This document shows positions 33,512 through 42,744 of a stretch of DNA of 64,000 bases, one piece after another; positions within the stretch are counted from its first letter, which is position 1; each line of letters starts with the position of its first letter. Origin of the DNA: an uncultured Marinococcus sp. (GTDB lineage Bacteria > Bacillota > Bacilli > Bacillales > Marinococcaceae); contig NZ_CANLSU010000005.1 in the NCBI RefSeq assembly GCF_947493875.1, forward strand, positions 124,001 through 188,000, given 5' to 3'. The notes beneath the pieces were generated by a model. It was not told where the DNA came from. It saw only the letters and a program-made list of their open reading frames with translations, and made no database searches. The position numbers and the translations under genes are program-made.

Positions 33512-35260
33512 CTATTTTGTTGTTGTTTGTTTTTCCCGGTGAACTGCTCCCGGCTGGTCCAGCCCGTAAAGCCTCTGATACCGGGGGCTTGTACGCATTA
33601 GCTCTTCGTGAGTGCCACGCATTGTAATACGGCCCTGATCCAGAAAGCAGATTTCATCCATCTGCTCGAGGCCGCTTAAATGATGAGTAATCCAAATTAC
33701 CGTTTTACCCTTTAACGCCTCCAGCACGTCTTCCATTAATGCTTGTTCTGTTCGGGGATCGAGCCCCACCGCAGGCTCGTCCAAAATGACGATTGGTGTA
33801 TCCTGCAGAAGCACCCGCGCCAGTGCTATACGCTGGCGCTGGCCGCCGGAAAAACGAGCACCCGCCTCCTGCATATTCGTATGGAATCCTTCCGGCAGCG
33901 CATTTACAGCATCATAAATTTGCGCCTGTCTCGCCGCCTGTTTTACTTCTTCCATTGAGGCGTCCGGGCGGCCAAGCCTTATGTTATTTTCTACCGTAGT
34001 CGAAAATAAATACGGAGATTGGTTCAATACGGCAATCTTTTCCGTAATTCTCTCGCCCCAGGCAGAAGCCGGCCGCCCTTCCACAACCACTTCTCCGTGA
34101 AAAGGAAAGCACACGCCCCGCAGCAGGTTTAGCATTGTTGATTTCCCGGCTCCGCTTGGCCCTAAAAGAGCTACACGGCAGCCAGGTCTCCATTCTGCCT
34201 GCAAATGCTTCAACACGGGCTGTGAAGCTTCATAATGAAAAGAAACATCACCAAAGAAAATATGCTTTCCCTCGTGTTCCGGCTTCCACGACTGCGAATC
34301 CTGCAGATCCTCTTCCGCTTCGAGCCTGTTTAGGCGCTCTGTCGAATGCGTGTACCTCGGCAGCTCGCCCACCGCATCAGAAATTGGGATTAGCGTTTCT
34401 GTGAGTGGAAATATAAACAAGACAAACGCCGCCACGAGCGTTGGGGCAAGCGATCCCGATTCCGCCCCGGATCCGGCCCACGCCAAAACAATGAGCACAA
34501 GCCCGGCTGTCACTGTCTGTAAAAATATCCCGCGGGCGCGAATAAACCGGCTGTATTTCCACTCCACTGAACGCATAGCCTCGTCCGCCTGGCGAAAACG
34601 TCCGGCAAGCTCCATGAAACGACCGCTCAACAGCCATTCCCCAATCCCGAATACCGCCTCTGATGTTTCTTTATACAGCCCCGCCCGTTTTGGCTTCCAT
34701 TCCTGCACAAATGAGACGGCGCGTCTGTAGGACCAATACGGAACCAAAGTCATATAGATGAGCGTATACAAAGCTGCCAAAGCGCCCATTTCCCAGGAAA
34801 AAAATCCAAACCAAAGTGCTGACAGCAGATACAGAGCGAGCGCGCTTACTGCTGGCATGACGGTTTTAATGTAAATATCCTGCAGGCGCTCGATGTCTTC
34901 AGCCAGAAGCCCGAGCGTGTCTCCAGCATGAAGCAGATGGGACCCTTTTTCCACCACAGGAAGCAGCCCTCTGTATAAACGAACTCTCATATCAGATAAA
35001 ATCTTTAGTACTGCCTGATGTGCTGTCAGCCGTTCTGAGTAACGAAAGACGGCCCGGCTGACCCCAAAAGCCCGGACAGCAACAATCGGAATGTATACCA
35101 TTAGAATATTTTCAGGCTGTGTGGCCGACTTGGTTAACAAAAAGCCTGAAACAAACAGCAGAGCCACAGCTGATACGGAGGCAAGAAGCCCAAAGAAGGC
35201 CGTCCATGCGATACCCCGCTTATATTTTTTTACGTAAGGCAGTATCCATTGCCCCTTCAT
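33512..35260 (-). CDS. cydC: ABC exporter subunit CydC type (B. subtilis cydD position)
   Basis: A 582-residue fused ABC half-transporter with six transmembrane helices in the first 300 residues. Its ATPase has Walker A GPSGAGKST, signature FSGGQRQRIALARVLL and Walker B PIVILDEPAVGLD. With its partner it exports thiols (glutathione or cysteine in E. coli) needed for cytochrome bd assembly. The frame starts upstream at 35290, but the ATG at 35260 overlaps the stop of the preceding subunit in an ATGA, which indicates translational coupling. Naming differs between species: the second ABC gene is cydD in B. subtilis nomenclature and CydC in the E. coli-based family. Confidence 0.9.
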   Translation of the reverse strand: MKGQWILPYVKKYKRGIAWTAFFGLLASVSAVALLFVSGFLLTKSATQPENILMVYIPIVAVRAFGVSRAVFRYSERLTAHQAVLKILSDMRVRLYRGLLPVVEKGSHLLHAGDTLGLLAEDIERLQDIYIKTVMPAVSALALYLLSALWFGFFSWEMGALAALYTLIYMTLVPYWSYRRAVSFVQEWKPKRAGLYKETSEAVFGIGEWLLSGRFMELAGRFRQADEAMRSVEWKYSRFIRARGIFLQTVTAGLVLIVLAWAGSGAESGSLAPTLVAAFVLFIFPLTETLIPISDAVGELPRYTHSTERLNRLEAEEDLQDSQSWKPEHEGKHIFFGDVSFHYEASQPVLKHLQAEWRPGCRVALLGPSGAGKSTMLNLLRGVCFPFHGEVVVEGRPASAWGERITEKIAVLNQSPYLFSTTVENNIRLGRPDASMEEVKQAARQAQIYDAVNALPEGFHTNMQEAGARFSGGQRQRIALARVLLQDTPIVILDEPAVGLDPRTEQALMEDVLEALKGKTVIWITHHLSGLEQMDEICFLDQGRITMRGTHEELMRTSPRYQRLYGLDQPGAVHREKQTTTK

Positions 35261-36972
35261 TCTGCTTCTCTCCTCTGCATCCGAATCCATTCCTGAAAAG
35301 CCGCGCTGTTTCTAATCAGACTCTCCGGGCGCCCGTCTTCAGCTAATCGGGTCTCTTTCAGAAAAATCACCCGATCGACATCATTTAACCAGTGCATCCG
35401 GTGTGTCGCCATAATGACTAGCTTTCCTTCAAACAGCTGTTTTAACCGCTGTTTAATATCATATTCCGTTTCTATATCCAAATGCTCGGTGGGTTCATCC
35501 ATCAGCAGAATCGGCCGGCCGCTTAAAAACGCGCGTGCGATTGCTATACGCTGCGCCTGCCCGCCGCTGATACCGCGGCCTCCTCCACCTACGACCGTCA
35601 TTTCTTTCTTTGGAAGACTTTTTATCCATTCTTCAAGGCCTGCCTGTCTGACTGCATCGTCAACTTCTTTTTCTGATGCTCCCGGCTTATTCATGCGGAT
35701 ATTTTCTTCAATAGTGCCTGCAAAAATATGGGGGTGCTGAGGAATGTAAGCAATCTGCTGCCGCCATCCCTCCTGCTGTAAATGGGTGCGCCACTCTCCG
35801 TCTATAATCACCGCTCCTTTTGAAGCCGGAAGAAACCCGGCCAGAAGATGAATGAGCGTAGATTTACCTGAGCCGCTGTCTCCGGCAATCATGATTTTTT
35901 CAAATCCGCCTAAAACTGCGGAAGCCTCATTGAGTGCATTCGCTTCGCTTCCGGCATGAGTCACGGAAATATTTTTGAGTATTAACCGGCTCTCTTCTGT
36001 CCAACTGTGCAGAAGCGAAGGCTCCTGGTTGTTCTCCTTCTCCGCCAGCCACTGTTCGGCAGCAGCTCCAGCTTCCTTACCGTCGAGCGTTGCATGAAAA
36101 TCACTTCCAAGTTCACGTACTGGCATAAAAAATTCCGGAGCCATGATAAGAACAAATAGCGCTGGAAGCAGCTCCCCCTGGCCTTCAATCAGGCTCAAAC
36201 CAAGAAAAACAGCTACTACTGCTACGGAAAGCATGGCAAAAAAATCGAGGGCAAACGAGCTTAAAAAAGCCACCTTCAGTGTGCTCATTGTCGCTTTCCG
36301 GTACTGGTTGCTCACCTTACGGATGTTTTGGTCATGGCCCCGCGCCTTCCCTAAATATACCAGCGTTTTCAGTCCCCGCACGGAGTCAATGAAATGATTG
36401 GATAACAGCTGGTAGGAATGCCACTGCTTGTGCGCCTTTGCTTTCGCAGCCACTCCGAGAAGAATCATAAATACAATCAGGATGGGAAAAGCGGTGAATA
36501 AAACTATCCCGGAACGTACGTCCTGGCTTAATACTACCGTTCCGGTAACAACTGGAATAATGAGCACACCGGGAATTTTCACAAGCGACAGCTCAACATA
36601 GCGCTGAAACTGACTCATCCCTTCCACAAAAGTTGTTACTGCGCCTCCCGTGCCCCGGACAGTACTGCCCGGGCCGAGCCGGCCGATTTTTTGAAAGAGT
36701 GCATCACGCTTTTCCCCCGTCAGCTTACTGGCAAAGGAAGCAGCCACAGCCTCTTTCCAGGACTGCAGAAGATAGCGTAAAATCAGCGCAGCTGTAAACC
36801 ACGCAGCAGGCATTAACGCAGCCGACAAGCCTTGTTGTTCAAATAATGGCACAATAGCCCGGGCAAGCCAGTAAGCCTGCATCACAATTGCTGCTGCCTG
36901 AAAAATCGTCAGCACAATCATCCAGCTGAAACAGGCTTTTACCCCCCGGTACCTCAGCAGGTCTTTTCCCAT
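35257..36972 (-). CDS. cydD: ABC exporter subunit CydD type (B. subtilis cydC position)
   Basis: A 571-residue ABC half-transporter. The membrane domain begins FSWMIVLTIFQAAAIVMQAY and includes LGPGSTVRGTGGAVTTFVEG, typical of the CydD family. The ATPase shows Walker A GDSGSGKST, signature ISGGQAQRIAIARAFL and Walker B ILLMDEPTEHLD. The start at 36972 shares bases with the cydB stop (TGATG). It forms a heterodimer with the next gene product in the cytoplasmic membrane. In the B. subtilis operon the gene in this place is called cydC. Confidence 0.9.
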   Translation of the reverse strand: MGKDLLRYRGVKACFSWMIVLTIFQAAAIVMQAYWLARAIVPLFEQQGLSAALMPAAWFTAALILRYLLQSWKEAVAASFASKLTGEKRDALFQKIGRLGPGSTVRGTGGAVTTFVEGMSQFQRYVELSLVKIPGVLIIPVVTGTVVLSQDVRSGIVLFTAFPILIVFMILLGVAAKAKAHKQWHSYQLLSNHFIDSVRGLKTLVYLGKARGHDQNIRKVSNQYRKATMSTLKVAFLSSFALDFFAMLSVAVVAVFLGLSLIEGQGELLPALFVLIMAPEFFMPVRELGSDFHATLDGKEAGAAAEQWLAEKENNQEPSLLHSWTEESRLILKNISVTHAGSEANALNEASAVLGGFEKIMIAGDSGSGKSTLIHLLAGFLPASKGAVIIDGEWRTHLQQEGWRQQIAYIPQHPHIFAGTIEENIRMNKPGASEKEVDDAVRQAGLEEWIKSLPKKEMTVVGGGGRGISGGQAQRIAIARAFLSGRPILLMDEPTEHLDIETEYDIKQRLKQLFEGKLVIMATHRMHWLNDVDRVIFLKETRLAEDGRPESLIRNSAAFQEWIRMQRREAE

Positions 36973-37982
36973 CAGTAGGTCAGATCCTTTCCGGTGACCC
37001 GTTTGCGGAACACATAATAACTCCATATTTGGTAGCCAAGTACAAATGGTAGAAGTGTAATAGCTACGATTGACATAACCCGAAGAGAGTAATCCCCCGA
37101 GGAAGCACTGTATACCGTTAAGTCATTTAATGATGAAAGAGAGCTCACCATGACTCTTGGAAACAGAGCCACAAAAACTGAAGCGACGACAGAGGCTATC
37201 CCAATACCGGAAAAGACAAATGCCCACCCGTCTCTGCCCCGCATGGAGAAAAGAAATGCAGCAGCATAGCTCGTTACAGTAGCAACGGTAATGCCTGCTA
37301 CCCAGCCGCCTTTAACCACGTACATATCAGTATTGAAAACAGAGAGCACCACAAAAGCAATCAGCGCAGCGAAAACCGCCGTTGCAGAACGGCCTGCATG
37401 CTTACGCGCCCGTCCCTGCACTTCTCCAACTGTTTTCAGCGTCAAAAACATCATGCCATGCAAGTAGCATAAAATAACGAGAGTGAGGCCGCCGGCCACC
37501 GAATATATATTGACAAAATCGGTAAACCCCGCCCGCATTGTCATCGTTTCATCAATTGGCATGCCCTTTAGCATACTCGTAAACAACACCCCAAACAAAA
37601 ACGGCGGCATAAGGCTTCCAAGAAAAATGCTCCAGTCCCATGTTTTTTTCCAGTACATATGACGGCCTTTTCCCCGGAACTCAAATGCCACGCCCCGGAT
37701 AATAAGAGCGAGCAGGACAAATACAAATGGGATGTAGTAGCCGCTGAACATAGTAGCATACCAGTGTGGAAACGCAGCGAACACTGCTCCTCCGGCTGTA
37801 ATCAGCCAAACCTCGTTTGCATCCCAGAATGGGCCGATCGTATTGATAAGCACCCGGCGCTCCTGATCGCTTTTGGCCAGTACTCTTGTGCCCATGCCGA
37901 CCCCGAAATCAAATCCCTCCAGGAAGAAAAATCCAACAAACAAAACAGCCACCAGCAAAAACCAAAATTCACTGAGCTCCAT
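36972..37982 (-). CDS. cydB: Cytochrome bd ubiquinol/menaquinol oxidase subunit II
   Basis: A 336-residue membrane protein with about eight to nine helices. Characteristic segments are GFFFLEGFDFGVGM, GPFWDANEVWLITAGGAVFAAFP (in parts) and YIPFVFVLLALIIRGVAFEFRGK. CydB supports the haem-bearing subunit I in reduction of oxygen. The start is a choice of three: the ATG at 37982 has AGGAGG 9 bases upstream, the ATG at 37988 is too close and the TTG at 38003 precedes the site. The start overlaps the cydA end by 14 bases, so translation is probably coupled. Confidence 0.94.
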   Translation of the reverse strand: MELSEFWFLLVAVLFVGFFFLEGFDFGVGMGTRVLAKSDQERRVLINTIGPFWDANEVWLITAGGAVFAAFPHWYATMFSGYYIPFVFVLLALIIRGVAFEFRGKGRHMYWKKTWDWSIFLGSLMPPFLFGVLFTSMLKGMPIDETMTMRAGFTDFVNIYSVAGGLTLVILCYLHGMMFLTLKTVGEVQGRARKHAGRSATAVFAALIAFVVLSVFNTDMYVVKGGWVAGITVATVTSYAAAFLFSMRGRDGWAFVFSGIGIASVVASVFVALFPRVMVSSLSSLNDLTVYSASSGDYSLRVMSIVAITLLPFVLGYQIWSYYVFRKRVTGKDLTY

Positions 37983-39378
37983 GTTCATATGCCTCCTTGT
38001 CAAAGGGATCTATTGCCGGATCCTGATCTTCATCCTCCGGGTCGTGCTCCGTGCCCCTTTTAATTTCTTTAATGTATAAATAAACCATCACAACGCCAAG
38101 CAGCAGGTAAATTGTAGTGAATGTAATGATAGAGAATAAGAGCGATCCCACTGAAACATTTGGCGAGACCGAAGCCGCAGTCGTCATTAAACCAAAAACG
38201 GTCCACGGCTGCCGGCCGATTTCCGTCATAATCCATCCGGCGGTGTTTGCTATAAACGGGAAGGCAATAAGTGCCATCATCAGCTTTAAATACCAGCGGC
38301 GTTCAAGGAGCGTTTTCCGGAATAAAAACCAGAGACCAAGCGCCGAAGCTGCAATCATAGTCATTCCGGCACCCACCATAATCCGGAAGCTCCAGAAGGT
38401 GGCGTTCACCGGCGGAATGTAGTTCCCAGGTCCATACTCTTCCTCGTACTCTGCCTGAAGTGTCTTCATTCCCGGCACGGAGCCCTCAAATTCTTCATAG
38501 GCAAGATAACTGAGCAGATACGGAAGCTCCAGCTGAGCTTTGTTTTCCTGCGCTTCAACATCCATCCAGGCAAATAGGTTCCACCCCGCCGGGTCTTCAC
38601 TATCCTCCCATAGAGCTTCACTGGCTGCCATTTTCATCGGCTGTGACTCCATCAAATGCTGCGCCTGCACGTGGCCGCTGAATGCTGTTCCCATACCGCC
38701 GACCAGACCGAGCGCCATCGCGAGGGCGAACGATTTCCTGAACAGGGGAACCTCTTCTCCCTTCAGCATTTTATAAGCACTCGCGCCGCCTATAACAAAG
38801 GCCCCCGTGGCAAAAGCACCGAATATAACGTGCGGAAATTCCACTAAAAACTGAGGATTGGAAAGAAGAGCAAAGAAATCATTCATTTCCGCCCGTCCAT
38901 TCTGCAGAATATAACCGACCGGCTCCTGCATAAAAGCGTTGGCTGCGAGAATCCACATGGCCGAAAGAATCGTGCCAAGCGCCACAAGCCAAATACACAT
39001 CAGGTGAATGCCTTTGGGCAGACGGTTCCATCCAAAAATCCACAGGCCGATAAAGGTCGATTCCATAAAGAAGGCAAGCAGGGCCTCCACCGCCAACGGC
39101 GCCCCAAACACATCGCCTACAAAACGGGAATATTCCGACCAGTTCATGCCAAACTGAAATTCCTGAATGATACCTGTGACCACCCCGATCGCAAAATTAA
39201 TCAAAAACAGATGGCCCCAGAACTTTGTCATTTTCAAATACACTTCTTGACCGCGAAAATAATATAATGTCTGCATGATTGCTACCATAAAAACTAACCC
39301 AATCGATAAAGGCACAAAGAAAAAATGAAAAATCGTCGTCGACCCAAACTGCATTCTGGCTAAAATCAGCTCATCCAC
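37969..39378 (-). CDS. cydA: Cytochrome bd oxidase subunit I
   Basis: A 469-residue membrane protein that carries haems b558, b595 and d and oxidises quinol. Visible features: the N-terminal FGSTTIFHFFFVPLSIGL with the axial His, QEFQFGMNWSEYSRFVGDVFG, the quinol-binding region, and MTEIGRQPWTVFGLM near residues 395-409. The quinol (Q) loop is of the short, Gram-positive length. The frame extends to a TTG at 39402, but GAGGAGGGAG sits before the GTG at 39378, just ahead of DELILARMQFG. The operon cydABDC follows. The upstream region holds Rex-like sites, so the oxidase is probably induced when NADH is high and oxygen low. Confidence 0.95.
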   Translation of the reverse strand: MDELILARMQFGSTTIFHFFFVPLSIGLVFMVAIMQTLYYFRGQEVYLKMTKFWGHLFLINFAIGVVTGIIQEFQFGMNWSEYSRFVGDVFGAPLAVEALLAFFMESTFIGLWIFGWNRLPKGIHLMCIWLVALGTILSAMWILAANAFMQEPVGYILQNGRAEMNDFFALLSNPQFLVEFPHVIFGAFATGAFVIGGASAYKMLKGEEVPLFRKSFALAMALGLVGGMGTAFSGHVQAQHLMESQPMKMAASEALWEDSEDPAGWNLFAWMDVEAQENKAQLELPYLLSYLAYEEFEGSVPGMKTLQAEYEEEYGPGNYIPPVNATFWSFRIMVGAGMTMIAASALGLWFLFRKTLLERRWYLKLMMALIAFPFIANTAGWIMTEIGRQPWTVFGLMTTAASVSPNVSVGSLLFSIITFTTIYLLLGVVMVYLYIKEIKRGTEHDPEDEDQDPAIDPFDKEAYEHGAQ

Positions 39379-39395
39379 TATGAAGCTCCCTCCTC

Positions 39396-39434
39396 TGTTC
39401 AATATTTCACAAATTTAAGTGAAATCATTCACAT
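39396..39434. promoter_or_regulatory. Two Rex-like operators in the cydA leader
   Basis: TGTTCAATATTTCACAA (39396-39412) has one perfect half TTTCACAA. AAGTGAAATCATTCACAT (39417-39434) contains the dyad GTGAA-ATCA-TTCAC. Both resemble the Rex consensus TTGTGAAxxxxTTCACAA. They lie between promoter and start, as in B. subtilis cydABCD. Confidence 0.6.
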
Positions 39435-39459
39435 GACTTGGTATTATTATGCTCCTGAA

Positions 39460-39475
39460 CGTGATAAAAATCACA
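39460..39475. promoter_or_regulatory. FNR/Crp-type box upstream of cydA
   Basis: CGTGATAAAAATCACA reads TGTGA-TTTTTA-TCACG on the minus strand, 9 of 10 matches to TGTGA-N6-TCACA. It lies upstream of an ATAATA -10-like element at about 39442-39450. Confidence 0.5.
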
Positions 39476-39595
39476 TACTATTTATGACAAAGCTATTAAC
39501 ATATTGTGGCAAAAATATGGCAATTATCAAAATCGTTCCGGAACGGTGAGACACGGAGCGATTTTCGAATTGATTCTGCAGGAGGTCCAAAATGC

Positions 39596-40189
39596 TTAAA
39601 AACCTTTACAAAGCGATTCCGGAAGCGCGTACCGGTACATATACACCGGATCCCGTTGACGGTCCAGGACATCCAGAAGCTCTTCCGGGGTGTTCGCATA
39701 TACCTCCGGGTAGTCCCGCTCGTCCTTTGCCGTCTCCACGCTAAAGGCCAGCTGCTCTTTATCGGTAAAAAATTGAGCATCAATGCCTGGTTTATTGCCT
39801 CTTGCGTCCAGCCGCACCCATCTGTCTTCCTCGTTAAGATAGACGGCATTTAACGCATGGATACAGTAGCCGTCTGCCGGTTCCTCGAAGAGTGTTAACC
39901 GCTGGTAGCAGAAGCCGCAGGCAATCCCTTCCAAACGGAGAAGCGCCGCCAGAAGATGCGACTTGGACCAGCAGATCCCCTCCCGGTATTTCAGCACCTC
40001 AGAGGCTCTCCGGGTGACCGTCTTTCCCTGAATGTCCCACGAATGGCTGACTTCATCACGTACAAATAGGTAGGCAGCTTCTATCTTTTCTTTCTCGTTC
40101 ATTTCTGGACAAAACAATTCTGCCGCTTTCTGCTGAATGCTCTCCGCCCCATAATTAACATCATAGGTTGCCTGTAAATATACTTTCAT
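39596..40189 (-). CDS. Transglutaminase-like cysteine protease-fold protein
   Basis: A 197-residue protein with a transglutaminase-like core. The Cys is in YREGICWSKSHLLAALLRLEG, the His in GYCIHALNAVY and the Asp in WVRLDARGN, giving the catalytic triad in the correct order. No signal peptide or membrane helix is present, so it is cytoplasmic. Such proteins act as peptidases or amide hydrolases and are often of unknown function in bacilli. The frame begins at 40207; the ATG at 40189 is better placed after GGTGAG. It lies alone between the cyd operon and a permease gene, with which it shares direction. A terminator separates it from the permease gene. Confidence 0.82.
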   Translation of the reverse strand: MKVYLQATYDVNYGAESIQQKAAELFCPEMNEKEKIEAAYLFVRDEVSHSWDIQGKTVTRRASEVLKYREGICWSKSHLLAALLRLEGIACGFCYQRLTLFEEPADGYCIHALNAVYLNEEDRWVRLDARGNKPGIDAQFFTDKEQLAFSVETAKDERDYPEVYANTPEELLDVLDRQRDPVYMYRYALPESLCKGF

Positions 40190-40240
40190 ATGCTCACCAT
40201 CTCTCATTGTATAATTATACTTATATAAGCATTTAAATAC

Positions 40241-40270
40241 AAAAAGAACAGGCCGCCGCCTGTTCTTTTT
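40241..40270 (-). terminator. Terminator of the second NCS1 permease gene
   Basis: AAAAAGAACAGGC and GCCTGTTCTTTTT form a perfect 13-bp stem with a CGCC loop, directly after the permease stop codon on the minus strand. Confidence 0.9.
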
Positions 40271-40276
40271 CTCGTA

Positions 40277-41671
40277 TTACGAATCCTTTATCCACTGTGG
40301 AACTGGTTTTTCGTCGCCGATCTCTTCGTCGCTAAAGCTTTGATTCATTCCTTCCTGAACGTACGGTTCGTGCCCAGCGATCCAGTATTTCATTAATACA
40401 GTATAAAGTAAAAGCGCCGGCACTCCTCCGATAAACCAGGAGCCATCGATATTAATAAAGGAGATGCCAGTACCAACAGCGATGGAAATAATTGCGGCCG
40501 GATTCCATCCTTTAAAAGCCTGGAACAGCTTGTTTTTTTCGTACAGCGCTGCCACGTTGTAGTTGCGTTTATGCACGAAAAAGAAGTCTGCAATCATCAC
40601 GCCGAACACCGGTCCTAAAAAGGCGGAGACAATCGCAATGAATGTTGTAAAATATGCAGCATTCATCAGCCACCACGGGCATGTGAACGTGGCAAGTATG
40701 CCGATGATAATGCATGACTTCGCCCACGAAATTTTGAACAGATCCATCGCCACGAGCGCCGGCGGCATAATATTAGCCATTAAGTTCGTGGTCACCTGGG
40801 CAATCGCGATAAAAATCAATACAATAATGCTTGCGACAGTGGAAGGAATATATTCGGAAATAACATCAATCGGGTTCCAAATTCCTACCGCAGCCGCTCC
40901 GAGCATTCCGATAAAGGGAAGCAGAATGCTGGGCGGCACCATGCCCACGAGATGAGCGTTAATATAGGTGGACGTCTTTGTCTTTTTCGGCAGGTATCTT
41001 GTGTAGTCCGAGACGTTGATCAAAAGAGCTGCAAACTGTCCCACCAGAACGGTCATTGCAAGCCAGAGCGGAATGCCCCAGGAGCCGTCCACGTTTGCCG
41101 CTGCCTGCACTTCAAACCCAAACGTTGTTAAGAACAGGAAAATTAAGTAGATGATACCGCCCATTATAATTACAGAGCCGACAATTTCGACCCATTTGAT
41201 AGATTCAATGCCTTTAGCCGAAAGAAAAATCTGCAGGGCCTGAAAGCCGAAAAACCATACCCATACGTTTTCAAAGCCTATAAAGCCCGAGGCAATCTGA
41301 TTCAACGCCTGCGCCCCGAGCCACGTCTGGATCCCGAACCAGAACAAAGCCGGAATGCTGCGTAAAAGGGCAGGAATTCTTGACCCGATCGGGCCGAAGG
41401 ACGAACGAAGCTGAACCACCATCGGAATTCCGTGCTTCCATCCTACATATCCATTTAATGAAAACAACAGAGCAGCCATAATATTTGCGAGAAGCAGGGC
41501 CGCGCCCGCCTGGTAAAGATTCAGATCGCCAAACGGCGGAATCAGACTTGAACCAAGCATAAAGGTACCGATCATGATCGTATCGCCCCACCACATCGCT
41601 ACGTAAGCTTTCGGGCCGAGGATTCTTTCTTTTTCATTAGTGATTGGTCTTAGATCCTGCCGTGCCTGCAC
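40277..41671 (-). CDS. NCS1-family permease (uracil/allantoin/hydantoin type)
   Basis: A 464-residue membrane protein with about twelve hydrophobic segments and the family features GWKHGIPMVVQLRSSFGPIGSRIP, FWFGIQTWLGAQALNQI (in parts), NVSDYTRYLPK and TTNLMANIMPPALV. It belongs to the same family as the permease at 19078 but is clearly a different branch; here the motif DYTRYL is closer to the uracil/allantoin permeases. The GTG start has TAGGAGGG at 7 bases. It is monocistronic between two terminators. Substrate unknown; a nucleobase or hydantoin is likely. Confidence 0.9.
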   Translation of the reverse strand: MQARQDLRPITNEKERILGPKAYVAMWWGDTIMIGTFMLGSSLIPPFGDLNLYQAGAALLLANIMAALLFSLNGYVGWKHGIPMVVQLRSSFGPIGSRIPALLRSIPALFWFGIQTWLGAQALNQIASGFIGFENVWVWFFGFQALQIFLSAKGIESIKWVEIVGSVIIMGGIIYLIFLFLTTFGFEVQAAANVDGSWGIPLWLAMTVLVGQFAALLINVSDYTRYLPKKTKTSTYINAHLVGMVPPSILLPFIGMLGAAAVGIWNPIDVISEYIPSTVASIIVLIFIAIAQVTTNLMANIMPPALVAMDLFKISWAKSCIIIGILATFTCPWWLMNAAYFTTFIAIVSAFLGPVFGVMIADFFFVHKRNYNVAALYEKNKLFQAFKGWNPAAIISIAVGTGISFINIDGSWFIGGVPALLLYTVLMKYWIAGHEPYVQEGMNQSFSDEEIGDEKPVPQWIKDS

Positions 41672-41976
41672 TATATTTCCCTCCTAAATAAAAAACGAAC
41701 AATTCTTGACTTCTTTATTTATTCATTCGTTTAATGATTAATTTTATTTTATCGGAGAAGCACGCACCGGATCATTGTTTAACATCACACAAATTCAGTA
41801 TCCTCTCTGTGCATTATTGCTAAAAATGGATGGTTTATACCATCTGCAATGTATATTTTCTGACATTGGAAGAATTTAGTCATTTGGTTTGATTTTTGGA
41901 AGCGCTATCATTATACTGTAGGTATATCTTCTTACTTCACTACCGAACGTATTTTAATACTATTAGGAGGGTTTCG
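41672..41976. other. Intergenic region between the permease and SDR genes
   Basis: About 305 bases with no coding potential. The right half holds the SDR promoter and cre-like site. The left half is AT-rich and presumably holds the divergent permease promoter; a clear -35/-10 pair for it could not be picked out. Confidence 0.5.
41889..41917 (+). promoter_or_regulatory. Sigma-A promoter with internal cre-like site, SDR gene
   Basis: TTGATT (41889-41894) and TATACT (41912-41917) are 17 bases apart. Between them TTGGAAGCGCTATCA (41896-41910) fits WTGNAANCGNWNNCW fully and would place CcpA over the promoter. Confidence 0.65.
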
Positions 41977-42744
41977 ATGCTGGAGGGTAAAACAGCTTTA
42001 ATCACAGGTGGCGCCGGCGGGATTGGCAAAGAAACAGCTGAGCTGTTTCTCGATAACGGAGCGGACGTTGTTCTTGTGGATGTGAATGAAGAAGCTTTAA
42101 CGAACGCTAAAAATGATTTAACGAGCGGGGAACAGACAGTCACTGTTATCCAGGCAGACGTAACAAAGGAAGAGGACGTCGAAAATTATGTTAAACAAGC
42201 AGCAGAGAGCTTCGGGAAAATAGACATTTTCTTTAATAATGCAGGCATTAACGGCCCCGTCACTCCTATCAGGGATCTGGATAAGGAACAATTTGACTTA
42301 ATCATGAATATAAATACGACTGGCATTTTCCTTGGGCTGAAGCATATGATCCCGCAAATGGAAAAGCAGCAATACGGGGTAATCATTAATACCGCTTCCA
42401 ACGCTGCCTATATCGGGTCAGCGGGAATGGCTGGATATATTGCTTCGAAGCATGCTGTGGCCGGCCTGACGAAAACGGCCGCTTTGGAAGCCGCTTCAGC
42501 CAATATCCGGGTGAACGCTGTAGCACCGGCTGCCATTGACACACAAATGCTTACCAGTATTCAGCGCAACCTTTCGCCGGACGATCCGGAACAGGCGGCA
42601 GCGGCAATTCGTCAAGGCATACCCGCCGAACGCTTTGGCACTCCAAAGGAAGTCGCGGAAGTCGTACTTTTTCTCGCTTCCGACCGGGCCTCCTTCGTTA
42701 CCGGTTCCTTGTATAACGTTGACGGAGGCATGCAGGCCGATTAA
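41977..42744 (+). CDS. Short-chain dehydrogenase/reductase
   Basis: A 255-residue classical SDR. The cofactor motif is TGGAGGIGKETAE near residue 8-20, the structural motif NNAG lies near 88, and the catalytic Ser-Tyr-Lys set is seen in INTASNAAYIGSAGMAGYIASKHAV. An Asp (VLVDVNEEAL) at the end of beta strand 2 suggests NAD rather than NADP as cofactor. The frame opens upstream at 41896; TAGGAGGG before the ATG at 41977 fixes the start. Its promoter carries a cre-like site, so it probably oxidises or reduces a carbon substrate under catabolite control. The substrate is unknown. Confidence 0.9.
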   Translation: MLEGKTALITGGAGGIGKETAELFLDNGADVVLVDVNEEALTNAKNDLTSGEQTVTVIQADVTKEEDVENYVKQAAESFGKIDIFFNNAGINGPVTPIRDLDKEQFDLIMNINTTGIFLGLKHMIPQMEKQQYGVIINTASNAAYIGSAGMAGYIASKHAVAGLTKTAALEAASANIRVNAVAPAAIDTQMLTSIQRNLSPDDPEQAAAAIRQGIPAERFGTPKEVAEVVLFLASDRASFVTGSLYNVDGGMQAD

